NCBI GenBank assembly: GCA_020466095.1 | Contig: CM035806.1 | Coordinates: 120,185,694-120,249,693 of the forward strand | Reading direction: 5' to 3' | DNA length: 64,000 bases | Source of the DNA: Chlorops oryzae | Lineage: Eukaryota; Arthropoda; Insecta; Diptera; Chloropidae | Part shown: positions 44,849 to 57,500 of the stretch, piece by piece | Layout of the letters: every line of letters starts with the position of its first letter | Position numbering within the stretch: position 1 is the first letter of the stretch | Translations under genes and position numbers: made by a program | The notes under the pieces: model-generated | Told to the model about the DNA's origin: nothing | Databases searched by the model: none | The model's input: only the letters and a program-made list of their open reading frames with translations

Positions 44849-45162
44849 CTAATTTTGACGTACATAACGTGTCCGTTTTTGTTCAAATGAACGATGAAGC
44901 TGGTTTCGAGAACGTGCGGTTACATTTTTATTTGTTGCCTCCCGTTTAATCATCCAGCAATAGTCTGCTAGCATATTAACGTCCCATCTACCCTAATACC
45001 TTCTTTCCATTTCCCGTAAATCTTGGTGAAAACGTTCACCTTGTTCTTCGCTATAGTCAGTTACATTTTCAGGAAAGTAATCAATATGCGAATCTAAAAA
45101 ATGAAGCTTTAAGTTCATGAGGCATCCCAACTTGTGAAAATCTTGTAACTCTTAACTCTCCC
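44849..45162 (-). pseudogene. Decayed transposon-type ORF (FHQD..RRY.GRWDV..ADYCW family)
   Basis: A minus-strand frame reads ELQDFHKLGCLMNLKLHFLD, SHIDYFPENVTDYSEEQGER, FHQDLREMERRY, then a TAG stop, then GRWDVNMLADYCWMIKRE and ends at a stop (44849). The pattern matches the C-terminal part of a protein family common in arthropod genomes and thought to come from transposons; the exact superfamily I do not know. A stop lies directly upstream, so only about 105 codons remain. Confidence 0.6.
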
Positions 45163-45565
45163 GAGGCCAAGTTCCCCACCAAAGAAGAGCTGCGGTCGCT
45201 GGATAACGACGCCTGCGGGCCCGCTTGCACACCCTGACCAGCCGCCGATACTGGGGTATCCCTCCCCTGCATCGTAAACCTTTCCTTACCTACATCCGCC
45301 ATGAAGGATCTCTTCTGAATGAAAAGGGTACAGAATTGCATAAACTATCATAAAAAAACTTAAAAAGTTTTACATTAAAAAGAAAACATTAAAAAATTTC
45401 AACGCAAGTATGTTTAGTTACAAAATTGAGAGAATACTCCAAAAATTATAGCATCACTAGTTCACCACGGAATTCGGTTGTTGTTGTAAGTGTCCCCTAT
45501 ATTACTATATGAGAGTGACATATATAGGAATATATGCCACTGGTGAAGCGTGCTGTATTTCCAAT

Positions 45566-46041
45566 CAGTGATGCCAGATTTTATCGATAAAAAAACCCTC
45601 ATATATTGAAAAAAAAAACCCACTCTTCCCCATTTTCAAACACTAAGAACCCAAGAAAAAACCCAGAATGATTTTTTGAAAATATGGGCGTACCGATTTC
45701 AAAATTGAACATTGGATTTAAACACAATATTTTAATATTTTAATAAAAGTATCAAGAAAATAACAAAAAATAAAAGTAACTTAAAATTGCAGTCTTATTC
45801 ATGTCTTAAAAAAACCAAGTTTCTTTACAACACTTAGGGAACGCGCGACTAGATACAGCAAAAAGAGTCATGCATGGTACTGGAAGAGGGAAAACACGAT
45901 TTTCATTCTCATAAGTAGTAAATATACCTTAAATGTAGTGCATAAATGTCGATATAAAATGACCCATACTTTTCACCATGTCACGTTATTTGAGTGAAAA
46001 AACCCACAATATGGGGAAAAACCCACAATCTGGCATCACTG
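45566..46041. mobile_element. hAT-type MITE, 476 bp, 8-bp TSD
   Basis: The ends CAGTGATGCCAGATT and AATCTGGCATCACTG are inverted. The duplication is TTTCCAAT (45558-45565, 46042-46049). The word AAAAACCCA recurs near both ends (about 45592, 45617, 45656, 45997, 46017). No transposase. Confidence 0.9.
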
Positions 46042-46945
46042 TTTCCAATTCTATCAGATAGAGATGTGAAAAAAATAACAATCGATTAACAAAAAGTTTA
46101 TTGCCATCTTGTACATAGCAATTGTTTATTTTAATGTAGGATACACACAGGCCTATCCATTTTACAATGCGTTGGATCAGAGGTTGTAATTAAAATTCGA
46201 CTCATACGCTCCAATGCACTATGTTCCCAAATGCAATTTTTTTGGCATAAACTCAAAAAAATTTTTGTTCGCTTTTTTAAAGTCGGGTAGATTTTATTAA
46301 TTAAGATACCCCAATTATTAAGAATACCAAAAAAATTAAACTTTAGTTGACGCTTTGAAACCAACTTTGTATACAAATTTTTTTAATTTAATCCTGAAAA
46401 ATTTCATGAATTCGTGAGTGATCGTGAATTTTCGTGAAATGTTAAAAAATTTCGGAATCGGCGTGATCATGGGGAACTTTTTTTGCCGTGATCGTGAGTA
46501 ACGTGAATGAAAATTTACTCACGTTGACATCTCTAGTACAAGCTTTTCTAAAATGACCTATTCCGACAATTGGAAGATTCCTCGTACACGAATCTCACTG
46601 GTCTTTCACAATTACACAGGGAAAAAATTTTGAGGTGACCGAATGTTTCGGAGAAAAAGACTGCAGTTTCTGAGAGTCCTGGCCGAAAACGAAGTTGCGC
46701 ACTTACTTTTGGCTATATCTCGTAAACTGTTCAATATTTATTTTTCCTTACTATCACAAAGTTGTAGCACTAGACTCAAACAAAATAATTTTAGTGAAAA
46801 CTTATCCAAAAACACTCCATCGAGAAGCTGAAAATTGCAAAAATCTCAAAAATTTTCACCTTGTTTTAACTCTTCAGGTCCATAGCTCCCAAGCCGGTAA
46901 TAATTTTTTTTTTTTTTTTAATTTTTTGGTTTTAATATAGAAAAC

Positions 46946-47139
46946 CATGATACAAGAAAACAAGATAGCGCCACTTCAGCCCGATGATGTCACAAATACA
47001 AAATGAGAGCTTCTTTGTTGTTGTTTTGCACGCTAAGCCCAACGTCACAACTATACTTTAGCATGGGAAACAACAACAATGCGAATGCTACAAAATAGCG
47101 GTACCCGAAGTGGCGCTATCTTTCTCTCTTTGTATCATG
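46946..47139. mobile_element. TIR element family D, small copy, 194 bp, 9-bp TSD
   Basis: The tips CATGATACAAGAAAACAAGA and, inward, CATGATACAAAGAGAGAAAG continue into AGATAGCGCCACTTC. The 9-bp duplication ATAGAAAAC is perfect (46937-46945, 47140-47148). It keeps only the two ends of the family ('gggaaacaacaacaatgcga' and 'aaaatagcggtacccgaa' on the right). Confidence 0.9.
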
Positions 47140-47148
47140 ATAGAAAAC

Positions 47149-49058
47149 CTATAATTTAACCATTATTTCAATACATCAACTGCATCCAAACACTCTTTGA
47201 TTCTGTTTGCCACCTCAAAGCTGAAAAACTTTTACCAAAAAATAACAGAATAAAATCTCAACATTTGTTTTGTTTGGAAAAACCAACGCAAGAGACGGCA
47301 CCTGGTCAATTGGATGGCCAATTTTCCATTTGTTCTGGTTTAGGTAATAGTAGATTCCCAGCAAAGAATGATACCGCAACTATACCAATACTCATGCACA
47401 GCTTTTGGCGTTACCAACACATGTGGATTATGAATTTTTTAATTACTTTTGGTGCTGCTGTTTTTTCAATTAAGTAACCAGATCAGTAGCTCTGTTACTT
47501 TTTACACAATGTAGAAATTTTAATATCAAATTAATTTTACAAATGAATCATCGCCTCGAATAACGTTGAAAGCGACAAATTTTACATTTTTGGAAACTTG
47601 TCATGCCAGACAGTACGAACAAGGTAATTTCACTTCTCTATGGTTCTAAAGTGTTGAGAAATCTCCAAGAGTTGAACAAATAAAAACACTTTTTTGATAG
47701 CTCAAGGGGCTAGAGTATGATTGACAGTGAAAGTCCGAAAAATAGGCTCAAAAAATTTGTCGCTTGCAACGTTATTCGAGGCGATGATTCAAATAGATAA
47801 AGGATATTTCAGTAACTCAAAACAAATTATTTTTATTAATTTCATTACATGCCTAATATCGACCCCTTCGATTAAAAAAAAACTACCTGACATCGCTCAT
47901 GAATTGAGGTACTCAAAAGAGTAATGAGTCTTATATTCACTTTGGCACAGCACGCTTGCTTTTTTTCTACTTCACTATCAGTTGTCGCCATTTCGAAAAA
48001 GAAGCCGGTTGTGTTGTAAAAAAAAAATTTAATTAAAAGGTGGTAATTGTAAAAATGAAGAGAAAAAACTAAGTTTGCTAGTCAGCAATTGGGAAGGAAG
48101 GCGAGAAAAACGTTATCTTCAAAAATTTAAACTTTTTGACAAAATTTTGAATGGTATGGTGTATTTATCAATATTTAAATTTTTTTTTTAAGTTCTTGTT
48201 CTTTCATTTATTTAGAAGTTTTTCTTGAACTGAACCGAAAAGAGTACATATCGAGGTTAAGAAGTCCATCGATTTGGCACACAACCGACTTAAACAAAAA
48301 AACTTTAGAGATAAGAGGAATCTGAACGGAAACGCACAAATTGATGAGGACCATGTATATGATTAATATTTTTTATACCTTTTAAGCACGCATGAAGCTG
48401 TGATTTTTTTTAAACATATTTATAATATATATTTTTTTTATACTTACTATACACGCATGAAGCTGTGAGTTTTCTCTTTAAATACATGAAAACTGATATT
48501 TTTCTTTTTTGTATAAATATATGTATATATCATTTTAAAAAACTTGTTATCAAGTGCCTTTAATGACAAAATTTTTCAATTTTTTAACATAAATGTACAT
48601 ATTAAAGCTTTAATTTTTAAAATATACATTTCTTAATTTATAATTATGTCACACATAAAATAACCAAAATATACAAAATGAAATTTACATATTTGCATTT
48701 TTTGTTTTCGGGAGGGTGCAGAAATATTAACATTAGTTACTTTTCAAGTATTAATAACGAGTTAGTCACTGGTTATGCGTACTGCAAAAATCCACAAAAT
48801 TTTCAGTGTGCTAGAAAGAGAATGACTTATGCACGTATTCATGCAACAGAATAATATGGTTGCTACACGTACACAACATGCGCAACATTTTTTCAGCAAC
48901 ATTGCGGTATAAAGTTCCCGATGCCCATAAGCGTGTAACGCAGGAAATACCGCAACATCAGGTAGCTGTAACGGGTACGTAACGAGATATGTAACCGTTA
49001 CGTTCTTTGCTGGGATATGCATATTAAAATCTACTACATTTTGGTGCAAAAGAATCTC
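47149..49058. other. AT-rich region, no gene seen
   Basis: Small ORFs only. 47560-47780 contains a loose inverted repeat on 'gcctcgaataacgttgaaagcgacaaattt' (part shown) with 'aatttgtcgcttgcaacgtt', arms about 30 bp. 48860-49018 is dense in GTAACG/CGTTAC words and ends TTTGCTGGG, like the right tip of the CCCAGC elements, but no left end was found. Confidence 0.5.
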
Positions 49059-49061
49059 CAA

Positions 49062-49323
49062 GGCCCGATATTACAGTGCATACTTAAGGTCTCCTTAGCA
49101 CTTTCCTTAAATAAGTTTCCAAATTAATTTAATGAAGGAATTTCCCTAATTTCACGAATTTTAAAAAAGTATAAACAAAAAGTAAAGCTTTTTTCAAATG
49201 TTGCCTGCCGAAAACAATTTTCGTGAGTTTTAGATAAAAATTTACTGTTAAACCGTTTGACACTTAAGGTGTTCTTAAGTCTTCATGCTTCCTTAACTTA
49301 AGTATACACTGTAATATCGGGCC
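49062..49323. mobile_element. MITE, 262 bp, 3-bp TSD (CAA)
   Basis: The tips GGCCCGATATTACAGTG and, inward, GGCCCGATATTACAGTG are identical over 17 bp. CAA lies at 49059-49061 and 49324-49326. The interior is rich in CTTAAG, CCTTA and TTAAGG words. No ORF. Confidence 0.75.
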
Positions 49324-49398
49324 CAATTATCGGTAAAAAAAAATTCATCCATCGGAATAAAGAATAAAATAAACTTCTTAGGTTGTTACCGTTTAATT

Positions 49399-50266
49399 TT
49401 TATACCTTTTCCGAAGGAAAGGGTATATTAAGTTTGGCACGGAGTATGTAACATACCAAAGGAGTCGCGATAGATATATACATATATATATATTCTTGAT
49501 CAGGGTCACAAAAGGAGTTGATCTAGCCATGTCTGTCTGTCTGTCTGTCTGTCGGTCAAACTTTAGTTTTTCGTAATTTACTCCTAAGCCATGAAAGATA
49601 TCATATTGAAATTTGGCATGGACTTGAACCAGGTAAATGTCCGAAAAACTGCATAAAAATTTTTTTTGTAGTCGTTTCTTGGGTCGTGGGAAGTGGTTCA
49701 GAAATTTCAAAAATCACGATTTTTAACGTTTTTCCTGGATAACTTTTTTACTATACATCCCAGCTTATTGAAATTTGGTGTGTGTATAGCTACTATGTAG
49801 ACTTAAGCTTTCGCTGAAAAAAAATTGCGACATCGCTATAACTATGGTCATCATCCTACACATTAGAAAAAAACACTCTTTCTCTTATTCTCATATCTGA
49901 ATACAAAAATGATTTTTTTGCTTCTTCTGATTGTGTATTTTGCCGCCAAATAAAGTCGTCCTTTATGAATAAATTTTGACCATAACCACATTTCGCGAAA
50001 TTCGCAAAAGTATGTCGCTGCTAGACAAAATGTCCTCTAACGGTTCAATTTTGACCATGACCACCATTCGCGAAAATTTTGTGCTTAATAATAATTTCGA
50101 GTTTGAGAAGCTAAATCGAAGCATTGATAAGGTATAACTAGATATCCAAGCTAGAACAACAAAAACTGCAGGAATTTTTGTTAGGGTAATGTTTTAACAT
50201 ATTTTAGGCTGAGGAAAAGGTATGTGTGCAATCGGCTTAGCCGATGTAAACTTCTTTACTTGTTTT
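49399..50266 (-). repeat. Dispersed repeat family C, copy 2 (reverse)
   Basis: Reverse of 7623-8914: it starts with the TATACCTTTTCCGAAGGAAA hairpin end and finishes with ATCGGCTTAGCCGATGTAAA and CTTTACTTGTTT. The GACA tract is only about five units and the 101-bp repeat is present about once. Confidence 0.9.
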
Positions 50267-50936
50267 TTATTTGAATCGATTCAAAACATGCCTGAATCTA
50301 TTTTAAAGCATTATTTACTTTAAGTAGTACCTAATAATTTTTGAAAATTATCATCTGAAGTTGACCCACGCTTTGGTGCATTCCCAACAAGCACAATAGC
50401 GCGATTCGACCAGCAGTAAGTCGAATCGACCTATTTAGGTTGAAATTACCCTATTCCTGATCTATTTTCCGGCCTTAAATATGACCTAACTTTAAAGTCC
50501 GTTTCGAAGGTCCAAATTACCTTTATTCGACCTATTTCATGACTTTAAAGTCGTTTCGACTAACAAGTCGATTTTTGGTCGAAAAGAGGTAAAAATGCCC
50601 TATTTTGTGACTTAATATTGACTTGACTTTGACTTCCAAATTAGGTAATTTTTCAAGGCAAACCGACCAATTTTTCGACTAAAATTCGACTTTAAAGTCC
50701 GTTTGACTTATAGGGCGAAATAGGGTCAAAAGTTGACTTATTTTGTTGCATGCTTCGACTTTAAAGTCGAGCGGACTTGATTTTCGGACTTCATAGTCGG
50801 TTTGACTTTAAAGTCAAAATAGGTCAGAGAGCTAAAAATTTTATGACCTATTTCGACCTAAAATGCCTTGTTTATCATTATAACTCGCACACTCTCCATA
50901 TTGTCAGAAGTCCGCACATTCGCAGTTCGCAAAACT

Positions 50937-51837
50937 AAAACAAGTAAGAAAGCTAAAGTCGGTCAAGCCCGACTTTGAAATACCCAGCGTCCCGACATTA
51001 TGAGTGCACTATGTTTTTCTTCTCTAATTGTGGGCGTGGCAGTGGGAGGGCCACATAAATTATTTTCCTACACCCTTCATTCGCCTTGGTGAACCTATGT
51101 TGCGAATTCGAAGCTTCTACGCCTTTTACTTCGGAAGTTACGAAAAATCTTCATTTGTGGGCGTGGCAGCGGGTGGGCCAGTTAAATTTTTTCCCTACAC
51201 CTTTCGTTTGCCTTGGTCAACCTATGTTGCGAATTTGAAGCGTCTACGCCTATTAACTCGGAAGTTACGAAAAATCTCCATTTGTGGGCGTGGAAGTGGG
51301 CGGGCCATATAAATTTTTTCCTATACCTTTCATTCGCCTTGGTCAACCTATGTTGCGAATTTGAACCTTCTACGCCTTTTACTTCACAAGTTACGATAAG
51401 CCCTTATTTGTGGGCGTGGCTCACGGAGGGCGGCGTCCATTTTTTGCCAGGATATGTCCCTTTTCGTAGTTTACCAGTACACCAAATATCAATGGAATGT
51501 GTTGAGTGGTTCGCAAGTTACAAGCATTTTACTGAAAACACATTATATTCATTTGTGGGCGTGGCAGTGGGCGGATGTCTCCCATTTTTACTTAGGATCA
51601 TACTCGGATCCCGATATACCTGTGTGCCAAATTTCGACTTGATTGGTCCAGCCGTTTCGGAGGAGATCCGACCACGGACGGACGGACAGACGGACGGACG
51701 GACGCACGGACGGACGGACAGACGGACAGACGGACATGTCTAAATCGATTCAGTTTTTGATCCTGATGATTTCTATATATATTTGTCTATATCTCCGGAG
51801 CTTAGTTCTCCCTGTTACAAGATTCGCACAAAACTAA
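50937..51837 (+). repeat. Dispersed repeat family B, copy 2
   Basis: It starts AAAACAAGTAAGAAAGCTAA like 5795 and repeats the GTGGGCGTGGC units and GGAC tract. It stops at 'agattcgcacaaaactaa', lacking the terminal TACCC hairpin found in copy 1. Confidence 0.85.
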
Positions 51838-52331
51838 CTTTGTAAATTGGATATCTTTATTATTTCCAATTTTTTTTTAAATAAAATTGAATTTAGAACC
51901 ACAATCCCTAAATTACCGAAATTTTTTTCGATTTAAAGTTACTTCGATCTCCCTCTAAAGATAGAATGAGTGAAGAATTGCTTGACCAGTCTTTTAACTA
52001 TTACGCCATCACTAATTAATTAACTGTTTTCCAGTGTCTTTTCCCTTTGTTTTGCTTTGAGTTAGGCTGTATCCAAATTTAAGTTTAAATTTCCATTTTA
52101 TTTGACTGGCGCAATTTACTTCTTTGAGCAATAAATATTATATAAATTTATGAAAGAAACACTTATGTGACCACAGCATCTAACAAAACAAAGAAAGGGT
52201 TCACATTGCGCTATCACAGCATATGCCATATGGCGTGAAATGTCCAATGTTAGTATGTGTGTGTGAAATATCAAGTCGGATTATTTACTTTCAGGTCGGT
52301 TTTAAGTCAAAATGCCCTAATAGGTCGATAA

Positions 52332-53255
52332 TAGTGTCCGACCGAAGGTTCGGCTTCGGCTTCGGTAATCGGCATAATCGGCCAATTCTTAACCCCTTCT
52401 CGCATACGAAGCCATATATGGACGCAAAAGTTTATAATTTTTTCCTTGCCAGATGAAAAATCCTGTACTTAAAACAAAACCGAAATCCAAATAAGCATGG
52501 CATTAACTAACGGAATCTTAGTAGATTTCGTTTGACATATGGCCGTAGTCCACATTATATGATCTTTTGTCTAACATTTGTCATTGAGAAAAATTAAAAA
52601 AAAAAAAAATTATCACATTTGAAATTTGTTATAATATATAAATGGTGGGTAAAGAGTGCGAAAAAAATATTTCTATTTATATACACATACTCTTTTCAAC
52701 CTTCTCAAGAGTAAAATGGTATGAACATTGAAAGTTTTGGGTTTCCTGGCATGTTTTGCATACCTTTTCCATATATCTTAATTTTTAACCACTTCTGTTA
52801 TAAACATAAAAAAAATTTAATTTAATAAATTTTTCCTTTAATTGAGCCCAATAAATCATTATTGTGGAGGAAAAATATTTGTTTTTCATTTCGTTAATAA
52901 TTCATGCGGGAAGGGGTTAATCTTCGGCTTCGGCTTCGGCTGGAAAAAGCCGAATATTTTAGCCGAATGTTTTTGCATTTTAATGGAAGTAAAAAATTCA
53001 CGATAGATTTTTAATTGCTTCATTGAGACCTTTTACACTAGTGAATTATTGCCGTAAATTCTCACTTTGTGGGCGACTAAAGCGAAAGAATTTAGAGAAA
53101 ATTTGAGCGATTTTTTTTGTGCTTGTCAAATGAATAAAGACTGATTTTGTTTCCTTACTGTAAAATGTTTTGCATTCGGCTTCGGCCGAAGTCTTCAACT
53201 CTGCCGATTGTTCGGCATCGGCTTCGGTTAAAAATCCACCTTCGGTCGGACACTA
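52332..53255. mobile_element. hAT-type element, 924 bp, 8-bp TSD, CGGCTTCGG words
   Basis: The tips TAGTGTCCGACCGAAGGT and, inward, TAGTGTCCGACCGAAGGT are identical over at least 18 bp. The duplication GTCGATAA is perfect (52324-52331, 53256-53263). Next to both ends, and again at 52923-52975, are runs of GGCTTC and GCCGAA words. No transposase frame found. Confidence 0.9.
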
Positions 53256-54131
53256 GTCGATAAGACTTCAAAATGCCCTAATAGGTCGAAATTACCTATC
53301 AGCGCTAAAATAGGTAATAAATGACCTAATAGGGCTATTTCAGGTCGAAAAGCGCTAATAGGGCATTTTAGATCAGAAATTATTATGACTTTAAAGTCGA
53401 AAATACCTAATTAGGGAATTTCGACTTATAGGTCGAGGCATCAAAGTCGATTTTACCTATTTGGTCAGAAAAATAGCTAATTTCGACTTTGTGGTCGAAT
53501 TTTATGCTTCGCCATCTTTGTTTGCACTACAGTTTCGTTTCAGCCAGCTTTTTGTATGGGAAAATATTTTGAATGAAGAAAATTTTATTTTATCTTTCTT
53601 CATTGAAAAGGCCCGTGAAAAAATAAGAGATAGTAGGAACGCTTTTACCATAAATCTTGCTTGGCATACGTGTTTCGTTTTTTGCAATCGAAAAATATGT
53701 TTCCATAAAGTCTCTATTTTATTTGTATTTTATTTAATAGAAAATATTTCGTTGAAAATATTTTATTCATTTTACGATAAGTTCATGTGAATAAGTACGA
53801 AATAATCGATGCATATGTCGCTCTCTTTGTCTTTCGCAAACTTCGTTTTACTCATAAGTCCAATTAGGTCGAGAATTGGTCATTTCGACGTCGTACGGAC
53901 TTCTTTTCGACTAATATTTGGTAAAACGGACTTCTTTTCGCCCTGACTTTGAAGTCGAAATGCCCTATTATGCCGTATTATTACTTCCAATCGACCTCCA
54001 TTTTATTCCCCACTTACGTCGAATCGACGTCGAATCGACGTAATTTCGACCTAATTAGGTCAAGTCGGAAAGTCTTTCTTACCTAATATGAGGTCGAACG
54101 GACCTCTTTTCGACCTATTTTGTTAGTTGGG

Positions 54132-57100
54132 TTGATGCGTACGGAAAAAGCCTTTCCACGGCAGCTGACGACGGTAGTAGGGCATTGTATTTAAGGAAAG
54201 CTTTTTTTAAAAGTGGATATTTTTCCAGCATAGATAAGGATTTCGACTTATCTGCTAAATAAGCCAAAAATTCACCATCATATACTGATCCAGGTATTTT
54301 TTCTTCACAAGTTTCTAAAAAAATATATGAGGAAAATCTATAGCATCTAATTTTTGAACAAAATACTAAAACCCCTACCAGTTAGAGAGAAATTGAAGTA
54401 AGTTGATATGTCATTTTCATTGGGAGTTGGGATAAAGTGCTCTTCATCCTAAGCCATTGTAACCACAGCATCTTTCGCTATTTCTATTTCTTTTCTATAT
54501 AATATTATATTTGAAGACGAGTTTTAGCCTACTAGTTGATAAATCTAGCAAGTAGTGAATGGGAAAAATTAGTTCAAATTCTTTTTTAAATTCATTGATT
54601 AGTGAACTCAAATTTTAATTCATTCAATTTTTTTTAGAAAGGAGTGCATTCAAATTTTTAAATTCGTCAGGGAGTGAACTCAAATTTGAAGTCATTTATT
54701 CTCGATTAAAAAACAAAAATGAGTCACTCATTTACAGCTCTGATAAACACTAGCAAAAAAAGTGATCTGAGTCATGCCGTTTCGGGTCCTGGGGATTTAA
54801 CAATTTGTATAAACAAGGTATATGTCGCGATTTACACGTAATGAGATCTGCATGAGAACAAGTTTTTTGTGTTCCCTCGATCGCAAACAAATTGTTTTCT
54901 ATACAGATGTCTCTGTATCTAAATCTTGACTAATGGGGATAAAAAAAATGTAAGCAATATGTAAATGGAAGTTATAAATGTTTGCTTGAAATAAATTCTT
55001 GACCTTTTTTTTGTGGTGCGAAAATAAGAAATTCCAATTTACGAACCAAACTTTCATTTCTACTCTGATTTTTGCGGTCTTTTACTACGAAATGGGATTT
55101 CCGTAGTCCGAAAGCTGATTGCGAGTACTCGGGTAGGGGGTATTTTAAGAACACTCGCTTTGAGATTTATTTCTCCCATTTACGCTGCTACTACCCTGCA
55201 GTAATTCCAACTACTCCCCGACTAGTCACAAAAATACAAGGACTACTCCCTCTTAATTTCCCAACCAATGCCTTGAACTGTATCTTTTAACGTTGAGCTG
55301 TCATTGGAAAATAACTAGTCACATTTTTTGCTCATATGAACTAGAACTGGAGTATATACAGTTGCGTTATTTGGTCAATTTGTATTTTTGCACATTTTAT
55401 GAAAATAAATTATTTTTTCCTCTTTTGTATTTTTTTTTCTTTTTTGTTTTTTAAATCTTTTCTTTTTCACTTCCTTTTTTAATTTTCTCGCCTCGGCCGA
55501 GCAATCAAGCAAATTTAATGTATTGATCAAAACGCTAATTTGAGTTTTTGGTTGCTGAAGTTTTTGTGGAACGCGCGAATAGAATTTTTACTACAAAAAT
55601 TTATTAATTGAAAAATAAATATATATTAAAAGATAAAATATGAAGAAAAAATACTTAAAAATTTTGCGAAAAATTTTTTTATTTCAAAATTAACTATTAA
55701 ATAAAATAAATTAATATATAAACATAAAAAAAAACTTTGTAATTAAAAAAAAAAATTATTCTCACCCGAGCCAGGGATCGAACCCCAACCCACGAGGTCG
55801 CTGAGCGATAGTCTTAACCGTCCATAAAATTCTGTACATTTTGGCTAGTCATATTTGCAGCAACCTCAGAGTACTCCTGTATATCAAATTGACCCCTTTA
55901 TTACTTCAGGGTATATATAATGCCCAACACAAATGTACAAGCGCAGCAATCTTAAGATTGATGTCGGGAGAACGGATAAATCTCAATGTTGCTTCATCTT
56001 GCCGAAGCACTTGCTTCAAAAAGCCGTGAGAACAAGCTATTAACATATGTTGGGATATCCCAACATGTTTTCGGTCCGCTATCGCGGAAATGATAGCTTA
56101 CATATCGTCGTCCCGGAGTTATTTCCTCGTATATCACAATCAACCTTTATTTGGGAAATTGAAGTTTAAAGTTTAACATGGCATATAAAAAAAATGGCTC
56201 GTTGGAAATCGTTGATTCTGTTTTCGTTATATAAAATGCTTTACTTTTTATTATTTCTGATCATTAATTTAAAGTTACTTCGAAAATTCTTTAAGTTATA
56301 GGGTTTTTTTCATTCCAAGAATTTTGGACAATTCATCGTATACGCCACTTTTTTGGCAACCTGTGTTGGAAAGTGGATATACGAGCAAATGAATTAATAA
56401 AAATTTGATAATGTTTTTTTGTTTTATTTGTTTTGACACGAAAATCGACTTAACAAAAATTTTTTTTATGAGTTTATATAGGAAATTTGTTATTTAAGTA
56501 TCCGTTTTTCATTTAAAAATAGAAAAAGGAGTCCAAATCATAATCTTATTGTTGAAAAATGACTTAACTCCGCATTTCCTGAGAAAAACGACTTGCCACT
56601 GCATCAAATAGCGAAATGTTTTTTATACATTAAAGGTAGCATTCAAAAGTCATACCTGATACCTTAAAAATGTGCCTATTTAAATGATACACATTTCTCT
56701 TCTTATTCTTTTTCCGTGACCTAAACATTTCTAAAAAAAAAATTTATAAAAAAAAAAATTTGAATTCTTATTTTTGTTGGGGAAATTAAATTATTATACG
56801 TTATGTAATCAACTAAGCTACAAAATAAAGAATTGATATGGGTATTGTTGTTGGTACAACGAAACTGTACCTTCCACGTTTGTTTTAAGGAGCTGAACTA
56901 CCTGCATTAGCTTTGTTGTGCTGTTTTGCACTCATTTCCATTTGACTTTGAACAAGTCAGGAATCTATAATCGGTCTAGCCCGACAATAACACAAACCAA
57001 GAAAAATAAATCAAAAGCATCTTATGTTATAGTATTCTATTAGAAGGAACAGTGAGCATGCGGACGTATTTAAAGCGCTTGATAGAGCGGCGTGATCTGT

Positions 57101-57500
57101 GGTGTTACATGATGACGTTAAACATAATACAATCGGCTATGGTTTTAAAACAGTATCTACAAAGTAAAAATTCAATATAATACGGTTCACTGCAAGCGTG
57201 AAAATTTCAAAACCATTTTAAGTATTTCAACCCCAAAACAAATTGCGCCACAGAAACAAAAAGACATTGAGAGTCTATTCATCTATCTTCCAGAAGAAGA
57301 TGTTAAATACTTTCAAAATTTATTAATTTAAAATAACTTTTTATATTATAAAAAAGAAATGAAATTTGTTATATTATAATAAGCATTCCACACTATTTTC
57401 AGAATGAAAATTTTTGTAGGAGTGTTACTATGAGAATTTTTTTTTGCTTCTTTTGTTTTTTTTTCACACGAATAAATCTTTTTTATTTAAAATTAACATA
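54132..57500. other. AT-rich region with a tRNA-like element remnant, no gene seen
   Basis: 55330-55860 resembles the interior of the element at 22230-23095 ('ctcgcctcggccgagcaatc', 'aaaacgctaatttgagtttt'). On the minus strand at 55765-55825 'ggggttcgatccctggctcg' is a strong box B with a weak box A. 55100-55300 and 55850-55900 are dense in ACTACTCC/GAGTACTC words, suggesting another word-rich element without defined ends. Elsewhere nothing recognised. Confidence 0.5.

Larger units (their letters stand above)
50393..54131. mobile_element. CCCAAC-ended element packed with GTCGA/TTTAAAGTC/GGTC words, 3.7 kb
   Basis: The tips CCCAACAAGCA and, inward, CCCAACTAACAAAATAGGTC are inverted but imperfect; flanks are TT on both sides. 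Between 50410-50870 and again 52270-52330 and 53260-54125 the sequence is a mosaic of GACTTTAAAGTCGA, CGACCTATTT, AATAGGTCGA and GCCCTAATAGG words. Family B (50937-51837) and a hAT-type element (52332-53255) are inserted. No coding region recognised; 51838-52260 is plain AT-rich DNA. Confidence 0.65.

Noticed and set aside
45081..45341. 86-codon minus-strand ORF (MQFCTLF..)
   Set aside because: Its second half is the wrong frame of the decayed transposon ORF at 44849-45162; the first half shows no recognisable domain.
53461..53790. 109-codon ORF
   Set aside because: Lies in the GTCGA-word zone of 50393-54131; Phe/Ile-rich, no motif, and overlapped by an antisense ORF.
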